Assembly (NCBI GenBank): GCA_002862125.1
Contig: PHSP01000003.1
Location: 186,001-250,000, forward strand
Direction: 5' to 3'
Source: Methylobacter sp. KS41
GTDB taxonomy: Bacteria > Pseudomonadota > Gammaproteobacteria > Methylococcales > Methylomonadaceae
DNA length: 64,000 bases
The notes beneath the pieces are model-generated. The model worked only from the letters and a program-made list of their open reading frames with translations, was not told where the DNA came from and searched no databases. This document shows positions 47,327 to 59,771 of this stretch, piece by piece. A program made the translations under genes and the position numbers. Position 1 is the first letter of the stretch. The number at the start of each line of letters is the position of its first letter.

Positions 47327-47800
<474 letters not shown>

Positions 47801-47835
47801 GCAGCGAAATAAACAGTAAGTATGTGTAAGTAACA

Positions 47836-49929
47836 GTGCGTAAAACCCCGATAGAACGTTATCGCAACATTGGCATCATGGCGCACATTGATGCGGGTAA
47901 AACGACAACGACTGAACGCATTCTGTACTATACAGGGGTGTCTCACAAGATAGGTGAGGTGCACGATGGTGCGGCAACAATGGATTGGATGGCTCAGGAG
48001 CAGGAGCGTGGTATTACAATAACCTCGGCCGCCACTACCTGTTTTTGGAGCGGGATGGAAAAACAGTTTCCGCAGCATCGGATTAATATTATCGATACGC
48101 CGGGGCATGTCGATTTTACAATTGAAGTCGAGCGTTCATTGCGTGTGCTGGATGGGGCTTGCGCGGTGTTTTGCGCGGTTGGAGGAGTGGAGCCTCAATC
48201 GGAAACAGTTTGGCGACAGGCTGACAAATACCATGTTCCACGTTTGGTTTTTGTTAACAAAATGGATCGTGCGGGCGCTGATTTCTTGCGGGTAATAGCG
48301 CAAATTAAATCCCGCTTGGGTAGCAATGCGGTGCCTATGCAGTTACCAGTCGGAGCAGAGGAAAGCTTTTCGGGTGTTGTTGATCTCGTAAAGATGAAAG
48401 CGGTTTATTGGAATGAAGCTAATCTGGGAATGACTTTTGAAGAAAAAGATATTCCGGCGGATATGCAAGATCTTTGCGAAAAGTGGCGAGCGCACATGAT
48501 AGAAGCGGCTGCCGAGGCCAGTGAAGAATTAATTGAAAAATACCTTGTAGAGGGGTGTTTGACAAATGAAGAAATTAAAAGCGGAATTCGTGCGCTTACT
48601 TTGGCAAATCGTATCGTGCCGGCTTTTTGCGGCTCCGCTTTTAAAAACAAGGGGGTTCAGGCGATGCTGGATGCCGTAGTCGAATATATGCCCGCCCCGA
48701 ATGACGTTAAGGCCATAAATGGATTGCTTGAGGATGAGGTAACCGAGGTTCACAGGCCGGCGAGTGACGAGGAGCCGTTTTCAGCTTTAGCGTTTAAAAT
48801 CGCTAGCGATCCTTTTGTTGGAACGTTGACTTTTTTCAGGGTTTATTCTGGTGTTCTGAGCTCTGGAGACAGCATCTATAACTCAGTAAAAAAGAAGAAA
48901 GAACGAATTGGCCGCATTGTACAAATGCATGCCAATAGTCGAGAAGAGGTTAAGGTTGTTTGTGCTGGAGATATTGCAGCGGCGATAGGTCTGAAAGACG
49001 TTACAACCGGCGATACTTTATGTGATCTTAAATCGGTTGTCGTTCTTGAGCGTATGCAGTTTCCTGATCCGGTTATTTCCGTTGCGGTCGAACCGAAGAC
49101 AAAGGCTGATCAAGAAAAAATGGGCATGGCCCTGAGCAAACTGGCGCAGGAGGATCCGTCCTTTCGTGTGCATACGGACGACGAGTCCGGGCAAGTAATA
49201 ATATCCGGGATGGGCGAGCTTCATCTGGAGATTATCGTTGACCGGATGAAAAGGGAATTTAATGTTGAGGCTAATGTTGGTGCTCCACAAGTTGCCTACA
49301 GGGAAACAATACGCAAGCCGGTAGAGCAGGAAGGAAAGTTCATAAGGCAATCAGGCGGCCGTGGTCAGTATGGTCACGTCTGGTTAAGGATTGAGCCGCA
49401 AGAACCGGGGAAGGGTTATGAATTTGTCAACCAAATTGTTGGCGGGGTTGTTCCAAAGGAGTACATCCCTGCTGTAGATAAGGGTGTTCAAGAACAGATA
49501 AAGTGTGGTGTTCTTGCAGGATATCCGATGTTGGATGTTAAGGTGTCAATATTCGATGGCTCTTATCATGATGTAGATTCGAATGAAATGGCCTTTAAAA
49601 TTGCCGGTTCTATGTGTTTCAGAGAGGGTGCGCGAAAAGCAAGCCCGGTTTTGCTAGAGCCAATAATGAAAGTCGAGATAGCCACACCTGAAGACTATAT
49701 GGGCGATGTTGTTGGAGATATCAATAGGCGTCGCGGTATAATTCAGGGAATGGAAGATACGCCGTCAGGTAAAACAGTTAGCTGCGAAGTGCCGTTGTCG
49801 GAAATGTTTGGTTATGCAACTGATTTGCGTTCGGCAACTCAGGGGCGAGCTACATACAGTATGCAGTTTGAAAAATACAATGAAACGCCTGCCAATATAG
49901 CAGAAGCAATCATTAAAAAATCTTCATAA
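47836..49929 (+). CDS. fusA: Elongation factor G
   Basis: The 697-residue translocation GTPase has G1 [15 protein letters not shown], switch motif [18 protein letters not shown] and NKMD. Domains II-V follow, with the domain IV segment [10 protein letters not shown]. It starts with GTG. It is third in the str operon and precedes the second tuf. Confidence 0.98.
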   Translation: MRKTPIERYRNIGIMAHIDAGKTTTTERILYYTGVSHKIGEVHDGAATMDWMAQEQERGITITSAATTCFWSGMEKQFPQHRINIIDTPGHVDFTIEVERSLRVLDGACAVFCAVGGVEPQSETVWRQADKYHVPRLVFVNKMDRAGADFLRVIAQIKSRLGSNAVPMQLPVGAEESFSGVVDLVKMKAVYWNEANLGMTFEEKDIPADMQDLCEKWRAHMIEAAAEASEELIEKYLVEGCLTNEEIKSGIRALTLANRIVPAFCGSAFKNKGVQAMLDAVVEYMPAPNDVKAINGLLEDEVTEVHRPASDEEPFSALAFKIASDPFVGTLTFFRVYSGVLSSGDSIYNSVKKKKERIGRIVQMHANSREEVKVVCAGDIAAAIGLKDVTTGDTLCDLKSVVVLERMQFPDPVISVAVEPKTKADQEKMGMALSKLAQEDPSFRVHTDDESGQVIISGMGELHLEIIVDRMKREFNVEANVGAPQVAYRETIRKPVEQEGKFIRQSGGRGQYGHVWLRIEPQEPGKGYEFVNQIVGGVVPKEYIPAVDKGVQEQIKCGVLAGYPMLDVKVSIFDGSYHDVDSNEMAFKIAGSMCFREGARKASPVLLEPIMKVEIATPEDYMGDVVGDINRRRGIIQGMEDTPSGKTVSCEVPLSEMFGYATDLRSATQGRATYSMQFEKYNETPANIAEAIIKKSS

Positions 49930-49956
49930 AATTGAATAATATAAAGGTATTAACTC

Positions 49957-51147
49957 ATGGCCAAAGAAAAATTTTCACGTAGTAAGCCCCACGTAAACGT
50001 AGGCACAATCGGACACGTTGACCACGGCAAGACAACGCTGACTGCTGCATTAACAACAGTAATGGCTAAATTGCACGGCGGAGCGGTCAAGGCTTTCGAT
50101 CAGATTGATAATGCGCCTGAAGAGCGTGCGCGTGGTATTACCATAGCAACGTCTCACGTGGAGTATGAATCCGCAACGCGCCATTACGCACATGTTGACT
50201 GCCCGGGCCATGCTGACTATGTAAAAAACATGATCACCGGCGCCGCGCAAATGGATGGCGCGATTCTTGTTTGTTCAGCAGCTGACGGTCCAATGCCGCA
50301 GACCAGAGAACACATTTTGTTATCAAGACAGGTTGGCGTGCCTTATATCGTAGTGTTTCTGAATAAAGCCGATATGGTTGATGATGAAGAGTTAATCGAA
50401 CTGGTTGAAATGGAAATCAGGGAATTGCTGGATATGTATGAATTTCCAGGCGACGACACGCCTATTATCAAAGGTTCAGCCCTGCTTGCATTGCAAGGCG
50501 ATGAAAGTGAAATTGGCATGCCATCGGTGGTCAAACTGGTTGAAGCATTGGATAGCTACATTCCCCTGCCGGAAAGAGCGGTTGACGGATCATTCCTGAT
50601 GCCAATTGAAGACGTGTTCTCGATTTCAGGTCGCGGCACCGTGGTAACTGGGCGTATAGAGCGTGGTGTAATCAAAGTCGGTCAGGAAGTTGAAATTGTC
50701 GGTATCAGGCCGACAGTGACAACAACCGTTACCGGAGTTGAAATGTTCCGTAAGCTGCTTGATCAAGGTGAGGCCGGCGATAACGTAGGTTTGTTGTTAA
50801 GAGGAACCAAAAGAGACGATGTCGAGCGTGGACAGGTTTTGGCGCACAAAGGGACGATTAAGCCGCACGCCCATTTCAATGCCGAAATTTATGTATTATC
50901 AAAAGAAGAAGGCGGCCGTCATACGCCATTCTTTAACGGCTATCGCCCGCAATTCTATTTTAGAACGACCGACGTAACAGGCGCGGTTGATTTGCCTGAA
51001 GGTGTGGAAATGGTAATGCCTGGCGATAATATTTCGGTAAAAGTAAAGTTGATTTCACCGATTGCCATGGAAGACGGCTTGCGTTTCGCAATTCGTGAAG
51101 GCGGTCGTACAGTCGGTGCGGGCGTTGTCGCATCAATCATCGAGTAA
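49957..51147 (+). CDS. tuf: Elongation factor Tu, second copy
   Basis: The 396-residue protein is identical to the first copy except the penultimate residue (SIIE versus SILE). DNA identity with 33456-34646 extends over the first 1,172 nt as far as I can read, while both flanks differ. It is in the str operon after fusA, and only 5 nt precede rpsJ. Confidence 0.98.
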   Translation: MAKEKFSRSKPHVNVGTIGHVDHGKTTLTAALTTVMAKLHGGAVKAFDQIDNAPEERARGITIATSHVEYESATRHYAHVDCPGHADYVKNMITGAAQMDGAILVCSAADGPMPQTREHILLSRQVGVPYIVVFLNKADMVDDEELIELVEMEIRELLDMYEFPGDDTPIIKGSALLALQGDESEIGMPSVVKLVEALDSYIPLPERAVDGSFLMPIEDVFSISGRGTVVTGRIERGVIKVGQEVEIVGIRPTVTTTVTGVEMFRKLLDQGEAGDNVGLLLRGTKRDDVERGQVLAHKGTIKPHAHFNAEIYVLSKEEGGRHTPFFNGYRPQFYFRTTDVTGAVDLPEGVEMVMPGDNISVKVKLISPIAMEDGLRFAIREGGRTVGAGVVASIIE

Positions 51148-51152
51148 TAAAT

Positions 51153-51464
51153 ATGTCTAAACAAACTATCAGAATCCGTTTGAAATCATTTGATCATAAA
51201 TTGATTGATCAATCGGCTGGTGAGATAGTAGAAACAGCAAGGAGAACAGGCGCTCAAGTTAAAGGCCCTATACCTTTGCCTACTAAGAAAGAGCGCTTTA
51301 CTATTTTGATTTCTCCGCATGTAAATAAGGATGCGAGAGATCAATACGAATTAAGAACATATAAAAGATTGCTGGATATCGTTGAGCCAACTGAAAAAAC
51401 CGTAGATGCATTAATGAAGTTGGATCTTGCAGCTGGTGTTGATGTCCAAATAAAATTGAATTAA
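51153..51464 (+). CDS. rpsJ: 30S ribosomal protein S10
   Basis: The 103-residue protein also acts as NusE in antitermination by binding NusB and NusG. The motifs [16 protein letters not shown] and [15 protein letters not shown] are standard. It is the first gene of the S10 operon, but only 5 nt from tuf, so it is likely also read from the str promoter. No separate S10 leader fits in this gap. Confidence 0.98.
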   Translation: MSKQTIRIRLKSFDHKLIDQSAGEIVETARRTGAQVKGPIPLPTKKERFTILISPHVNKDARDQYELRTYKRLLDIVEPTEKTVDALMKLDLAAGVDVQIKLN

Positions 51465-51483
51465 GAAATAGAGGAATTGGCAG

Positions 51484-52134
51484 ATGTCAATAGGTCTTAT
51501 AGGTCGTAAGTGTGGTATGACCAGGGTTTTTTGTGAAGATGGTTCATCAGTGCCGGTTACTGTGCTCCAGATTGACTTGAACAGAGTTACTCAGGTAAAA
51601 ACGCTTGAAGTTGATGGCTATCGATCAATCCAGGTGGCTGCCGGCGAAAAAAAATCTTCAAGAGTTAATAAGGCCATGAGTGGTCATTATGCGTCGGCAA
51701 ATGTGACGGCTGGACGAGGTCTTTGGGAGTTCAGGCTCGAAGACGGTGAAGGTGATGATTTATCTGCCGGTTCCCAGTTGTCGCTGGATATTTTCTCTGT
51801 GGGTCAGGTTATTGACGTGCGAGGAAAAAGTATCGGTAAAGGATTTGCCGGCGGAATCAAGAGACATAATTTCAGCATGCAGGATGCAACACATGGTAAC
51901 TCGCGCTCGCACAGGGTGTTGGGATCTATTGGTATGTGTCAAACGCCTGGGCGAGTATTCAAAGGCAAAAAAATGGAGGGTCATCTTGGTAATGTGAAAA
52001 CAACCGTTCAGAATTTGACTATTCATGCCATTGATGCCGAGAGAAATTTAATTTTAGTAAAAGGTGCTGTTCCTGGAGCTAAAGGCGGTGACGTAGTCAT
52101 TACTCCCGCAATGAAAATGCGAAATAAAGGTTAA
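51484..52134 (+). CDS. rplC: 50S ribosomal protein L3
   Basis: The 216-residue protein lies near the peptidyl transferase centre. It starts [13 protein letters not shown] and contains [13 protein letters not shown] and [15 protein letters not shown]. Typical bacterial length. It is 19 nt after rpsJ. Confidence 0.98.
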   Translation: MSIGLIGRKCGMTRVFCEDGSSVPVTVLQIDLNRVTQVKTLEVDGYRSIQVAAGEKKSSRVNKAMSGHYASANVTAGRGLWEFRLEDGEGDDLSAGSQLSLDIFSVGQVIDVRGKSIGKGFAGGIKRHNFSMQDATHGNSRSHRVLGSIGMCQTPGRVFKGKKMEGHLGNVKTTVQNLTIHAIDAERNLILVKGAVPGAKGGDVVITPAMKMRNKG

Positions 52135-52137
52135 GCC

Positions 52138-52758
52138 ATGGGTTTGCAAATACCTGCTTTAAATGAACAAGACTCATCAGGAATAGTTGAGGTAGCTGAA
52201 ACTATTTTTGGACAGTCTTATAATGAAACATTAGTGCACCAACTGGTAACACGCTATCTGGCAGGAGCGCGTGCTGGCACTAAAGCTCAAAAAACACGAT
52301 CAGATGTCAGCGGCGGCGGTTCCAAGCCTTGGAGGCAAAAAGGGACAGGCCGCGCAAGATCAGGTACAATACGCAGTCCGATCTGGCGTACAGGCGGGGT
52401 TGCATTTGCAGCAAGGCCAAGATCCTATGATCAGAAGCTCAATAAAAAGATGTTTCGTGTCGGTGTGCGGTCAATTTTGTCTGAATTGCTCAGACAAGAT
52501 CGTTTGGTAGTTAGTAATGATATTCTTCCAGCTACTGCCAAGACTAAAGCTTTAAATGAAAAATTAAAGGGCGTAAGCGCCAAGCGAATATTGATAGTAG
52601 TTGAAAGCGTAGATGCAAATTTGGCATTGGCTTCAAGGAATATTCCTTATGTAGAAGTTATTGAAGCGGCAAATTTAAATCCAGTGCTATTGGTGTCGGC
52701 CGATAAAGTAATTGCAACACCCGGCGCGTTGAAACAATTAGAGGAGCGCTTGGCATGA
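52138..52758 (+). CDS. rplD: 50S ribosomal protein L4
   Basis: The 206-residue protein lines the exit tunnel; the loop GSKPWRQKGTGRARSGTIRS is conserved. L4 is the usual autorepressor of the S10 operon and can act on transcription and translation. The end overlaps the rplW start by 4 nt. Confidence 0.97.
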   Translation: MGLQIPALNEQDSSGIVEVAETIFGQSYNETLVHQLVTRYLAGARAGTKAQKTRSDVSGGGSKPWRQKGTGRARSGTIRSPIWRTGGVAFAARPRSYDQKLNKKMFRVGVRSILSELLRQDRLVVSNDILPATAKTKALNEKLKGVSAKRILIVVESVDANLALASRNIPYVEVIEAANLNPVLLVSADKVIATPGALKQLEERLA

Positions 52759-53054
52759 GTATGAGCAAATACCAATTAGCGGGAGTGCTTGAAGCGCCTA
52801 TTATCTCTGAAAAGAGTACTAATGCCGCAGAAAAAGATAGGCAGTTTGTTTTTAAGGTTCAGAAACATGCGACCAAGAAACAAGTTAAAAATGCAGTAGA
52901 AATAATGTTTAGCGTAGAGGTTGATACTGTTCAGGTATTGAACGTTAAAGGCAAACAGAAAAGAGTTGGCCGTTCGTTGGGTCAAAGATCGGATTGGAAA
53001 AAAGCTTATGTAAAGCTGAAGTCCGGTCATGACATAGAATTCTCTGCTGCTTAA
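52755..53054 (+). CDS. rplW: 50S ribosomal protein L23
   Basis: The 99-residue protein at the exit tunnel is the docking site for trigger factor and SRP. APIISEKSTNAAEKDRQFVF and FSVEVDTVQVLNVKGK are diagnostic. It starts with an ATG in the ATGA overlap with rplD; a second ATG two codons on is an alternative. Confidence 0.97.
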   Translation: MSMSKYQLAGVLEAPIISEKSTNAAEKDRQFVFKVQKHATKKQVKNAVEIMFSVEVDTVQVLNVKGKQKRVGRSLGQRSDWKKAYVKLKSGHDIEFSAA

Positions 53055-53093
53055 TTTATTAAAGTGATAGATCAATAGGAAACGGTAGAAAGC

Positions 53094-53921
53094 ATGGCGA
53101 TTGTAAAGTCAAAACCGACGTCACCGGGATCACGGTTTGTAATACGCATCAAGAATGATGAGTTGCATAAAGGCAAACCATTTGCACCTTTATTAAGTAA
53201 AAATAGTAAAAGTGGCGGTCGTAATAATCAGGGACGCATAACAACGCGTCATATCGGCGGTGGCCATAAGCAACACTACCGTGTTATTGATTTTAAGAGG
53301 AATAAAATCGATATTCCTGCTATTGTCGAGCGTCTAGAATATGATCCGAACAGAACTGCGAATATCGCGCTGGTTTTGTTCAAGGATGGCGAGCGCAGAT
53401 ACATCATCGCACCAAAAGGATTGGTGGTTGGTCAGGAAATTATTTCCTCGGAAACAGTTCCAGTTAAGGCTGGCAATTGCATGCCGCTAAGAAATATTCC
53501 GATGGGTACAACTGTGCACTGCGTAGAACTAAAACCGGGCAAAGGCGCGCAAGTAGCCAGAAGTGCAGGCACATCTGTTCAGTTGGTGGCCAGAGATGGA
53601 GCTCATGCAACTATTAGGATGCGGTCAGGCGAAATGCGTAAGGTCATGGCAGATTGCCGTGCTGTTATTGGCGAAGTATCGAACTCCGAACATAATCTGG
53701 CTTCTCTGGGTAAGGCGGGGGCGACAAGATGGCGAGGCGTCCGGCCTACCGTTCGTGGCGTGGTTATGAACCCGGTTGACCATCCGCATGGTGGTGGTGA
53801 AGGCCGTACATCAGGTGGAAGGCATCCTGTATCGCCTTGGGGCATGCCGACCAAAGGATACAAAACAAGAAAAAACAAGCGTACTGATAATATGATTATC
53901 AGACGTCGTAAGCAGAAATAG
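53094..53921 (+). CDS. rplB: 50S ribosomal protein L2
   Basis: The 275-residue core protein is needed for peptidyl transfer. The C-terminal [20 protein letters not shown] includes the critical histidine. The N-terminus [20 protein letters not shown] is normal. It is 39 nt after rplW. Confidence 0.98.
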   Translation: MAIVKSKPTSPGSRFVIRIKNDELHKGKPFAPLLSKNSKSGGRNNQGRITTRHIGGGHKQHYRVIDFKRNKIDIPAIVERLEYDPNRTANIALVLFKDGERRYIIAPKGLVVGQEIISSETVPVKAGNCMPLRNIPMGTTVHCVELKPGKGAQVARSAGTSVQLVARDGAHATIRMRSGEMRKVMADCRAVIGEVSNSEHNLASLGKAGATRWRGVRPTVRGVVMNPVDHPHGGGEGRTSGGRHPVSPWGMPTKGYKTRKNKRTDNMIIRRRKQK

Positions 53922-53933
53922 AGAGGAATCAGC

Positions 53934-54206
53934 GTGCCGCGTTCAATTAAAAAAGGTCCATTTATTGATCATCATCTTCTTAAAAAAGTTGAAGATGCTG
54001 TAAGTAACAATAATCGGAAACCGATTAAAACATGGTCAAGAAGATCAATGATTATTCCAGATATGCTGGGCTTAACTATTGCAATCCATAATGGGCGGCT
54101 GCACATTCCTGTTCTCATTTCTGAGAATATGGTCGGGCATAAATTAGGTGAGTTTGCACCCACTCGAACATATAAAGGCCACGTGGCTGATAAGAAGTCT
54201 AGGTAG
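53934..54206 (+). CDS. rpsS: 30S ribosomal protein S19
   Basis: The 90-residue head protein has [20 protein letters not shown] and the C-terminal [16 protein letters not shown]. It starts with GTG after GAGGAATCAGC. It is cotranscribed in the S10 operon. Confidence 0.97.
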   Translation: MPRSIKKGPFIDHHLLKKVEDAVSNNNRKPIKTWSRRSMIIPDMLGLTIAIHNGRLHIPVLISENMVGHKLGEFAPTRTYKGHVADKKSR

Positions 54207-54213
54207 GTTAGTG

Positions 54214-54549
54214 ATGGAAATTTCAGCAAAATTAAATAACGCCCCATTATCGGCGCAAAAAGCGCGGTTGGTTGGCGATCAAATTCGTGGCATGCCTGTT
54301 GAGCAGGCTCTGAATACATTGAAATTCAGTTCTAAAAAAGCTGCCGCCATTATAAAGAAGGTTCTAGAGTCCGCGATAGCGAATGCAGAACATAATGAAA
54401 GCGCGGATATTGATGAATTAAGAGTGTCTACCGTTTATGTCAATGAAGGGGCGACCATGAAAAGATTTAAGGCAAGAGCTAAAGGACGTGCAAATCATAT
54501 CCTTAAAAGAACCTGCCATATTACAATTAAAGTCGCAGAATTCGAGTAG
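54214..54549 (+). CDS. rplV: 50S ribosomal protein L22
   Basis: The 111-residue exit-tunnel protein starts [20 protein letters not shown] and ends with the beta-hairpin region and [17 protein letters not shown]. The start at 54214 was chosen over an in-frame upstream ATG (54148) that lies inside rpsS. Confidence 0.96.
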   Translation: MEISAKLNNAPLSAQKARLVGDQIRGMPVEQALNTLKFSSKKAAAIIKKVLESAIANAEHNESADIDELRVSTVYVNEGATMKRFKARAKGRANHILKRTCHITIKVAEFE

Positions 54550-54558
54550 GGGCAGACA

Positions 54559-55230
54559 ATGGGTCAAAAGGTACATCCAACAGGCATACGCCTTGGAATT
54601 GTAAAAGATTGGAATTCAAGATGGTATGCGAATAGCCAGGATTATTCGGTGTTCCTGCATCAGGATTTACAAATCAGAGAATTTATCAAGAAGAAATTAG
54701 CTCATGCTTCCGTTAGCCGCATACAGATAAATCGCCCGGCAAATAACGCGCAGATAACGATACACACTGCTCGTCCGGGTATCGTCATTGGAAAAAAAGG
54801 CGAGGATATAGATATTTTGAGACAGGAAATCTCAAAAATGATAGGTATTCCAGTTCAGCTAAGTGTAGAAGAAATTAGGAAGCCTGAATTAGATGCGCAA
54901 CTTGTGGCGGAAGGAGTTGCCCAGCAGCTTGAGAAAAGAATCATGTACCGCCGTGCAATGAAACGCGCCGTAACCAATACAATGCGTTTGGGCGCCGAGG
55001 GCATAAAAATTAATGTTGGCGGCCGTTTAAATGGCGCTGAAATCGCACGAAGCGAATGGTACAGGGAAGGCAGGGTGCCATTGCATACTTTGAGGGCGGA
55101 TATTGACTACGCAACAGCAGAGGCAAATACGACCTATGGAATTATCGGCATCAAGGTGTGGATATTCAAAGGCGAAGTATTCGATATGGATGCTCATATT
55201 GCCTCTATTAATTCTGAATCCAAGAAATAG
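54559..55230 (+). CDS. rpsC: 30S ribosomal protein S3
   Basis: The 223-residue protein at the mRNA entry has [17 protein letters not shown], the KH motif [16 protein letters not shown], and the C-terminal [20 protein letters not shown]. Normal length. It is 9 nt after rplV. Confidence 0.98.
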   Translation: MGQKVHPTGIRLGIVKDWNSRWYANSQDYSVFLHQDLQIREFIKKKLAHASVSRIQINRPANNAQITIHTARPGIVIGKKGEDIDILRQEISKMIGIPVQLSVEEIRKPELDAQLVAEGVAQQLEKRIMYRRAMKRAVTNTMRLGAEGIKINVGGRLNGAEIARSEWYREGRVPLHTLRADIDYATAEANTTYGIIGIKVWIFKGEVFDMDAHIASINSESKK

Positions 55231-55246
55231 TTGAAGGAATACAGAC

Positions 55247-55660
55247 ATGCTTCAACCTAAAAGAACTAAATTCCGTAAGCAACATAAAGGCAGAAATAAC
55301 GGAACTGCTGTACGTGGGTCCTCAGTAAGCTTTGGCGAATATGGCCTAAAATCGATTAGCCGTGGTAGACTGACAGCTAGACAGATTGAGTCGGCTCGTA
55401 GAACTATTACGCGCCACGTTAAACGTGGCGGAAAGATATGGATCAGAATCTTTCCTGATAAGCCAATTACTAAAAAACCATTAGAAGTACGTATGGGAAA
55501 AGGCAAAGGTAGTGTAGAATACTGGGTTGCTCAAGTCAGACCTGGAACTATGCTGTATGAAATACAAGGTGTTTCTGAAGAGTTGGCGCGCGAAGCATTC
55601 GCATTGGCTGCTGCTAAGCTGCCTTTAAAAACACTTTTTACCGCTCGGACAATAATGTAA
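55247..55660 (+). CDS. rplP: 50S ribosomal protein L16
   Basis: The 137-residue protein near the tRNA A/P sites has [37 protein letters not shown] and [17 protein letters not shown]. Its final A is shared with the rpmC ATG (TAATG). Confidence 0.98.
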   Translation: MLQPKRTKFRKQHKGRNNGTAVRGSSVSFGEYGLKSISRGRLTARQIESARRTITRHVKRGGKIWIRIFPDKPITKKPLEVRMGKGKGSVEYWVAQVRPGTMLYEIQGVSEELAREAFALAAAKLPLKTLFTARTIM

Positions 55661-55851
55661 TGAAAGCAAGTGAATTACGCCAAAAATCAAAAGACGAATT
55701 AGGTACTATGTTGCTCGAATTATCACGCGAGCGATTTAATCTAAAAATGCAAAAAGGTACAGGTCAACTGTCAAAGCCTGATCAGGTAAAAAAAGTTAGA
55801 CGCGATGTGGCACGTATCCACACCATATTGAATGAAATGGCGAGTGCATAA
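55660..55851 (+). CDS. rpmC: 50S ribosomal protein L29
   Basis: The 63-residue helical protein at the exit tunnel has [20 protein letters not shown] and the conserved [12 protein letters not shown]. It overlaps rplP by one base and is 2 nt before rpsQ. Confidence 0.97.
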   Translation: MKASELRQKSKDELGTMLLELSRERFNLKMQKGTGQLSKPDQVKKVRRDVARIHTILNEMASA

Positions 55852-55853
55852 CC

Positions 55854-56117
55854 ATGAGTGAAAATGTTACCAAGCTGCGGACAATCACTGGCCGGGTAGT
55901 CAGCAATAAAATGGACAAGACCATTACAGTTCTTGTCGAGCGTGTTGTAAAGCACCCCGTTTACGGAAAATATATCAAGCGTTCAACAAAAATGATGGCT
56001 CATGATGAACAAAATATTTGCCAGGAAGGCGATGTGGTTGCAATAACATCATGCAGACCTTTATCTAGGAATAAAACTTTTAAACTGGTTCAAGTCCTAG
56101 AAAGTGCTAATAAATAG
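55854..56117 (+). CDS. rpsQ: 30S ribosomal protein S17
   Basis: The 87-residue primary binding protein has [20 protein letters not shown] and the C-terminal [18 protein letters not shown]. It ends the S10 operon in the usual gene order. Confidence 0.97.
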   Translation: MSENVTKLRTITGRVVSNKMDKTITVLVERVVKHPVYGKYIKRSTKMMAHDEQNICQEGDVVAITSCRPLSRNKTFKLVQVLESANK

Positions 56118-56153
56118 CATTAATTATTTACATATTGAGTGTAGGAATAAATC

Positions 56154-56522
56154 ATGATTCAGATGCAAACTAACCTTGACGTCGCCGATAATAGCGGTGC
56201 AAAAAGGGTCATGTGTATCAAAGTATTAGGCGGCTCGCATCGTCGCTATGCCGGAATTGGCGACATCATCAAAGTCAGTATTAAAGATGCGATACCCCGC
56301 GGAAGGGTAAAAAAAGGCGAGGTATATAATGCTCTTGTCGTTAGAACGCGTAAAGGCGTTCGCAGACCGGACGGGTCAGTCATACGATTTGACGGCAATG
56401 CCGCTGTTATTCTGAATAACAACTTACAACCGCTGGGAACCCGTATTTTTGGCCCTGTAACTCGCGAGCTAAGAGGGGAAAAATTTATGAAAATTATTTC
56501 GCTTGCTCCTGAAGTTTTATAA
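56154..56522 (+). CDS. rplN: 50S ribosomal protein L14
   Basis: The 122-residue protein has [20 protein letters not shown] and [15 protein letters not shown], both signature segments. It is first of the spc operon; a separate promoter may lie in the 36-nt gap, but none is obvious. Confidence 0.98.
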   Translation: MIQMQTNLDVADNSGAKRVMCIKVLGGSHRRYAGIGDIIKVSIKDAIPRGRVKKGEVYNALVVRTRKGVRRPDGSVIRFDGNAAVILNNNLQPLGTRIFGPVTRELRGEKFMKIISLAPEVL

Positions 56523-56536
56523 GGTAGGGTTAAAAA

Positions 56537-56854
56537 ATGGCAAAAATTAGAAAGGGTGATGATGTTATCGTTCGTACCGGTAAGGATAAAGGTAAGAGTG
56601 GTAGAGTAACCAAAATTTTAAGGGACAACAAGGTTTTGGTTGAAGGTATCAACCAGGTTAAAAAGAACCAAAAACCAAACCCAAACGCGGGCGTTTCTGG
56701 CGGTATAATTGTCAAGGATATGCCGATTAATATTTCCAATATTGGATTGTATAATCCTGAAACAAAAAAGGCAGATAGAGTCGGCTTTAAGTTTCTTGAA
56801 GATGGAAAGAAGGTCAGATATTTTAAATCAACAAATGAAGTCGTTGATGTATAA
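56537..56854 (+). CDS. rplX: 50S ribosomal protein L24
   Basis: The 105-residue assembly initiator has the KOW-type motif [20 protein letters not shown] and KMV-like [14 protein letters not shown]. It is 14 nt after rplN. Confidence 0.97.
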   Translation: MAKIRKGDDVIVRTGKDKGKSGRVTKILRDNKVLVEGINQVKKNQKPNPNAGVSGGIIVKDMPINISNIGLYNPETKKADRVGFKFLEDGKKVRYFKSTNEVVDV

Positions 56855-56868
56855 GGTGCAGATGAATC

Positions 56869-57408
56869 ATGGCTAGACTAGAATCCATATATAAAGAAAA
56901 AATCCTTCCGGCATTGGTTGAGCAATTTGCTTATAAATCTATTATGCAGGCGCCACGTATCACAAAAATAACGCTTAATATGGGCGTTGGTGGCGCAGTC
57001 GCTGATAAAAAGGTTCTTCAATCCGCTCTTTCTGACATGGAAAAAATTTCCGGTCAAAAACCTGTTGTAACTTTGGCAAGAAAATCGATCGCCGGCTTCA
57101 AGATTCGCGACGATATGCCCATTGGTTGCAAGGTTACCTTGCGTAGCGATAGAATGTACGAATTTTTGGACCGCTTAATAAGTATTTCAATTCCGCGAAT
57201 TCGTGATTTCAGAGGGTTAAATCCAAAAAGTTTCGATGGGCGGGGTAACTACTCTATGGGTGTTAAAGAGCAAATCATATTTCCGGAAATTGATTATGAT
57301 AAAATTGACACTTTACGTGGCATGGATATTACTATCACAACTACAGCCCAAACCAACGAAGAAGGCTTGGCTTTGTTAAAGCTGTTTAATTTTCCGTTTA
57401 AGAGCTAA
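56869..57408 (+). CDS. rplE: 50S ribosomal protein L5
   Basis: The 179-residue 5S rRNA-binding protein has [40 protein letters not shown] and the C-terminal [20 protein letters not shown]. Normal length. Confidence 0.98.
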   Translation: MARLESIYKEKILPALVEQFAYKSIMQAPRITKITLNMGVGGAVADKKVLQSALSDMEKISGQKPVVTLARKSIAGFKIRDDMPIGCKVTLRSDRMYEFLDRLISISIPRIRDFRGLNPKSFDGRGNYSMGVKEQIIFPEIDYDKIDTLRGMDITITTTAQTNEEGLALLKLFNFPFKS

Positions 57409-57422
57409 GGGGCAGTTTTAAC

Positions 57423-57728
57423 ATGGCAAAAAAGTCGATGATTGCGCGCGAAGACAAGCGTAAAAAGTTAGTAAAAAAATTTGATGTAAAACGAAAATCT
57501 TTGAAAGAAATTATCAGGGACCCGAACTCGTCATTCGAAGATAAAGAAACTGCTCATTTACAACTCCAAAAATTACCAAGGGACTCCAGTGTAACAAGAG
57601 TTCGCAACCGTTGTAATTTAACTGGTCGTCCACATGGGTATTACCGTAAATTTGGTCTTAGTCGAAATAAATTAAGAGAGGCTACAATGCGCGGTGATGT
57701 TCCTGGCGTAGTCAAAGCAAGTTGGTAA
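57423..57728 (+). CDS. rpsN: 30S ribosomal protein S14 (zinc-free form)
   Basis: The 101-residue long form lacks the CxxC...CxxC zinc ribbon ([20 protein letters not shown] has one cysteine), so it does not need zinc. [18 protein letters not shown] is the typical start. It is 14 nt after rplE. Confidence 0.97.
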   Translation: MAKKSMIAREDKRKKLVKKFDVKRKSLKEIIRDPNSSFEDKETAHLQLQKLPRDSSVTRVRNRCNLTGRPHGYYRKFGLSRNKLREATMRGDVPGVVKASW

Positions 57729-57759
57729 GATCTGTTAGATCAAGTTTGGAGATAAGAAA

Positions 57760-58155
57760 ATGAGTATGACAGACCCAATAGCAGATATGCTGACTCGTAT
57801 TAGAAACGGTCAATCTGCAGGTAAAAAAAGCATCAAACAACCTTCTTCTAAATTAAAAGTATCCATTGCAAAGGTGCTTAAGGAAGAAGGCTATATTACA
57901 GACTTCAGTACTGAAACTAATGGCAGTCATACAGAAATGACTATCGAGTTGAAATACTATAAAGGAGTTCCTGTAATTGAAACTATACAAAGAATTAGTA
58001 GGCCTGGTTTACGTATTTATAAATCTAAAGACGAATTGCCAAAAGTTCTTGGCGGCTTAGGGATTGCTATTGTATCAACATCGAATGGTGTTATGACCGA
58101 CAGAGCGGCACGTGCCATTGGGCATGGCGGCGAAGTTATTTGCACTGTTTGTTAA
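57760..58155 (+). CDS. rpsH: 30S ribosomal protein S8
   Basis: The 131-residue protein has [20 protein letters not shown] and the C-terminal [19 protein letters not shown]8 is the usual repressor of the spc operon by binding near rplE. Two starts are possible, 57760 or the ATG two codons later; the first has a GGAG site. Confidence 0.98.
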   Translation: MSMTDPIADMLTRIRNGQSAGKKSIKQPSSKLKVSIAKVLKEEGYITDFSTETNGSHTEMTIELKYYKGVPVIETIQRISRPGLRIYKSKDELPKVLGGLGIAIVSTSNGVMTDRAARAIGHGGEVICTVC

Positions 58156-58167
58156 TGTAGGTGTGTT

Positions 58168-58701
58168 ATGTCTAGAATAGCTAAAGCCCCGGTTAACATT
58201 CCAGCTGGCGTGGATATAAAAGTTGATGGAAACACGATGACTGTAAAGGGCGGTAAAGGTCAGTTATCACATATTCTTAATTCCTTGGTAAATGTTGAAA
58301 TTGCAGATAACGCCTTACAAATGCAATGGGATAAGGATAACAAGGAGGCGACTGCTCAAGCTGGAACCGCTCGGGCGATCCTAAGTAATATGGTTACTGG
58401 CGTCTCTGCGGGATTTGAAAAAAAATTAACGCTGATCGGAGTAGGTTACAGAGCGCAGGCGAAAGATAATGTTCTAAGTTTGTCGCTTGGTTTTTCTCAT
58501 CCGGTTGATTTTGTCGTTCCGGCTGGAATTAAAGTCGAAACACCTGCGCAAACTGAAATAATTGTCAGCGGAACAGACAAGCAGTTGGTCGGTGAAGTGG
58601 CCGCAAAAATAAGAGCATATCGTCCTCCTGAGCCTTATAAAGGAAAGGGTGTCAGATACGCTGATGAGCATGTCGTAAGAAAAGAAGCTAAAAAGAAGTA
58701 A
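58168..58701 (+). CDS. rplF: 50S ribosomal protein L6
   Basis: The 177-residue protein is near the factor-binding site. It has [20 protein letters not shown] and the C-terminal [20 protein letters not shown]. Normal length. It is 12 nt after rpsH. Confidence 0.98.
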   Translation: MSRIAKAPVNIPAGVDIKVDGNTMTVKGGKGQLSHILNSLVNVEIADNALQMQWDKDNKEATAQAGTARAILSNMVTGVSAGFEKKLTLIGVGYRAQAKDNVLSLSLGFSHPVDFVVPAGIKVETPAQTEIIVSGTDKQLVGEVAAKIRAYRPPEPYKGKGVRYADEHVVRKEAKKK

Positions 58702-58710
58702 GGTAGCGTG

Positions 58711-59064
58711 ATGGATAAGAAACAGTCTCGAATGAAGCGCGCATTAAAATTGCGTTCAAAAATTAAAAAAATAAGTGCAACTCGCTTATCAATTCACAAA
58801 ACATCACAGCACATTTATGCTCAGGTTATTAGTGAAGATGGCAGTACGACGCTAGCCAGTGCATCAACTACACAGGCGGAAGTTAAAGCATCTTTAAAAA
58901 ATACCGGTAATATTAAAGCAGCTGCTGAAGTGGGAAAGTTTATAGCTCAAAAGGCAATAGCTGCGGGGGTGACAGAGGTTGCATTTGATCGCTCGGGATT
59001 TAAATACCATGGTCGCGTAAAAGCATTGGCAGATGCTGCACGTGAAGCCGGCTTGAAATTTTAG
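58711..59064 (+). CDS. rplR: 50S ribosomal protein L18
   Basis: The 117-residue 5S rRNA-binding protein has [20 protein letters not shown] and the C-terminal [20 protein letters not shown]. The ATG at 58711 matches the family start; a GTG at 58708 is directly adjacent. It is followed by rpsE after 9 nt. Confidence 0.97.
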   Translation: MDKKQSRMKRALKLRSKIKKISATRLSIHKTSQHIYAQVISEDGSTTLASASTTQAEVKASLKNTGNIKAAAEVGKFIAQKAIAAGVTEVAFDRSGFKYHGRVKALADAAREAGLKF

Positions 59065-59073
59065 GAGGATAAA

Positions 59074-59580
59074 ATGGCTACAGCACCCGCTCAAGGTAGT
59101 ACTGACGGTTTACAAGAAAAGTTGGTTAATGTTAGACGAGTTGCAAAGGTTGTCAAAGGCGGCAGGGTTTTCGGATTTACCGCGCTGACGGTAGTGGGCG
59201 ATGGCGAGGGACGTGTAGGTTATGGTGTTAGCAAGGCACGTGAAGTGCCTATAGCAATTCAAAAGTCTCTCGAGCAAGCGCGTAAAAATATGCGTAAAGT
59301 GTCTTTAAAAGGCGACACTTTACAATACCCTATTATGAACACAACGGGTGCCGCAAAAGTTTATATGCAACCTGCTTCCGAAGGTACCGGAATCATTGCC
59401 GGTGGTGCTATGAGAGCGGTATTTGAAGTTGTCGGCGTGCATAACGTATTGGCAAAATGCATAGGAACCAGTAACCCGATTAATGTTGTAAGAGCAACCA
59501 TTAATGGCCTGACCGGAATGCACAATGCTAACCAGATAGCTGCAAAACGCGGCTTATCAGTTGAACAGATTATTGGATAG
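59074..59580 (+). CDS. rpsE: 30S ribosomal protein S5
   Basis: The 168-residue protein has the double-stranded RNA-binding domain [20 protein letters not shown] and [15 protein letters not shown]-like [19 protein letters not shown]. It is required for decoding fidelity. A GGAGG site precedes the ATG. Confidence 0.98.
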   Translation: MATAPAQGSTDGLQEKLVNVRRVAKVVKGGRVFGFTALTVVGDGEGRVGYGVSKAREVPIAIQKSLEQARKNMRKVSLKGDTLQYPIMNTTGAAKVYMQPASEGTGIIAGGAMRAVFEVVGVHNVLAKCIGTSNPINVVRATINGLTGMHNANQIAAKRGLSVEQIIG

Positions 59581-59585
59581 TAGCA

Positions 59586-59771
59586 ATGGCTGGTACTAAA
59601 TTAAGTGTGACAATGACAAAAAGCAAGTATGGCCGATTGCCGCGCCATCAGGCTTGCTTAAAGGGCTTGGGTTTGCGCAAAATCAACCAGACAGTTGAAG
59701 TGCTCAACACAGCCGAAAACAGAGGTATGATAAATAAGATATCGTACATGCTAAAAGTCGAGGAAGTGTGA
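59586..59771 (+). CDS. rpmD: 50S ribosomal protein L30
   Basis: The 61-residue protein has [20 protein letters not shown] and [20 protein letters not shown]. Its stop overlaps the rplO start (TGATG). Confidence 0.97.
   Translation: MAGTKLSVTMTKSKYGRLPRHQACLKGLGLRKINQTVEVLNTAENRGMINKISYMLKVEEV

Noticed and set aside
54148-54213. N-terminal extension of L22
   Set aside because: It lies within rpsS, and the family start is at 54214.
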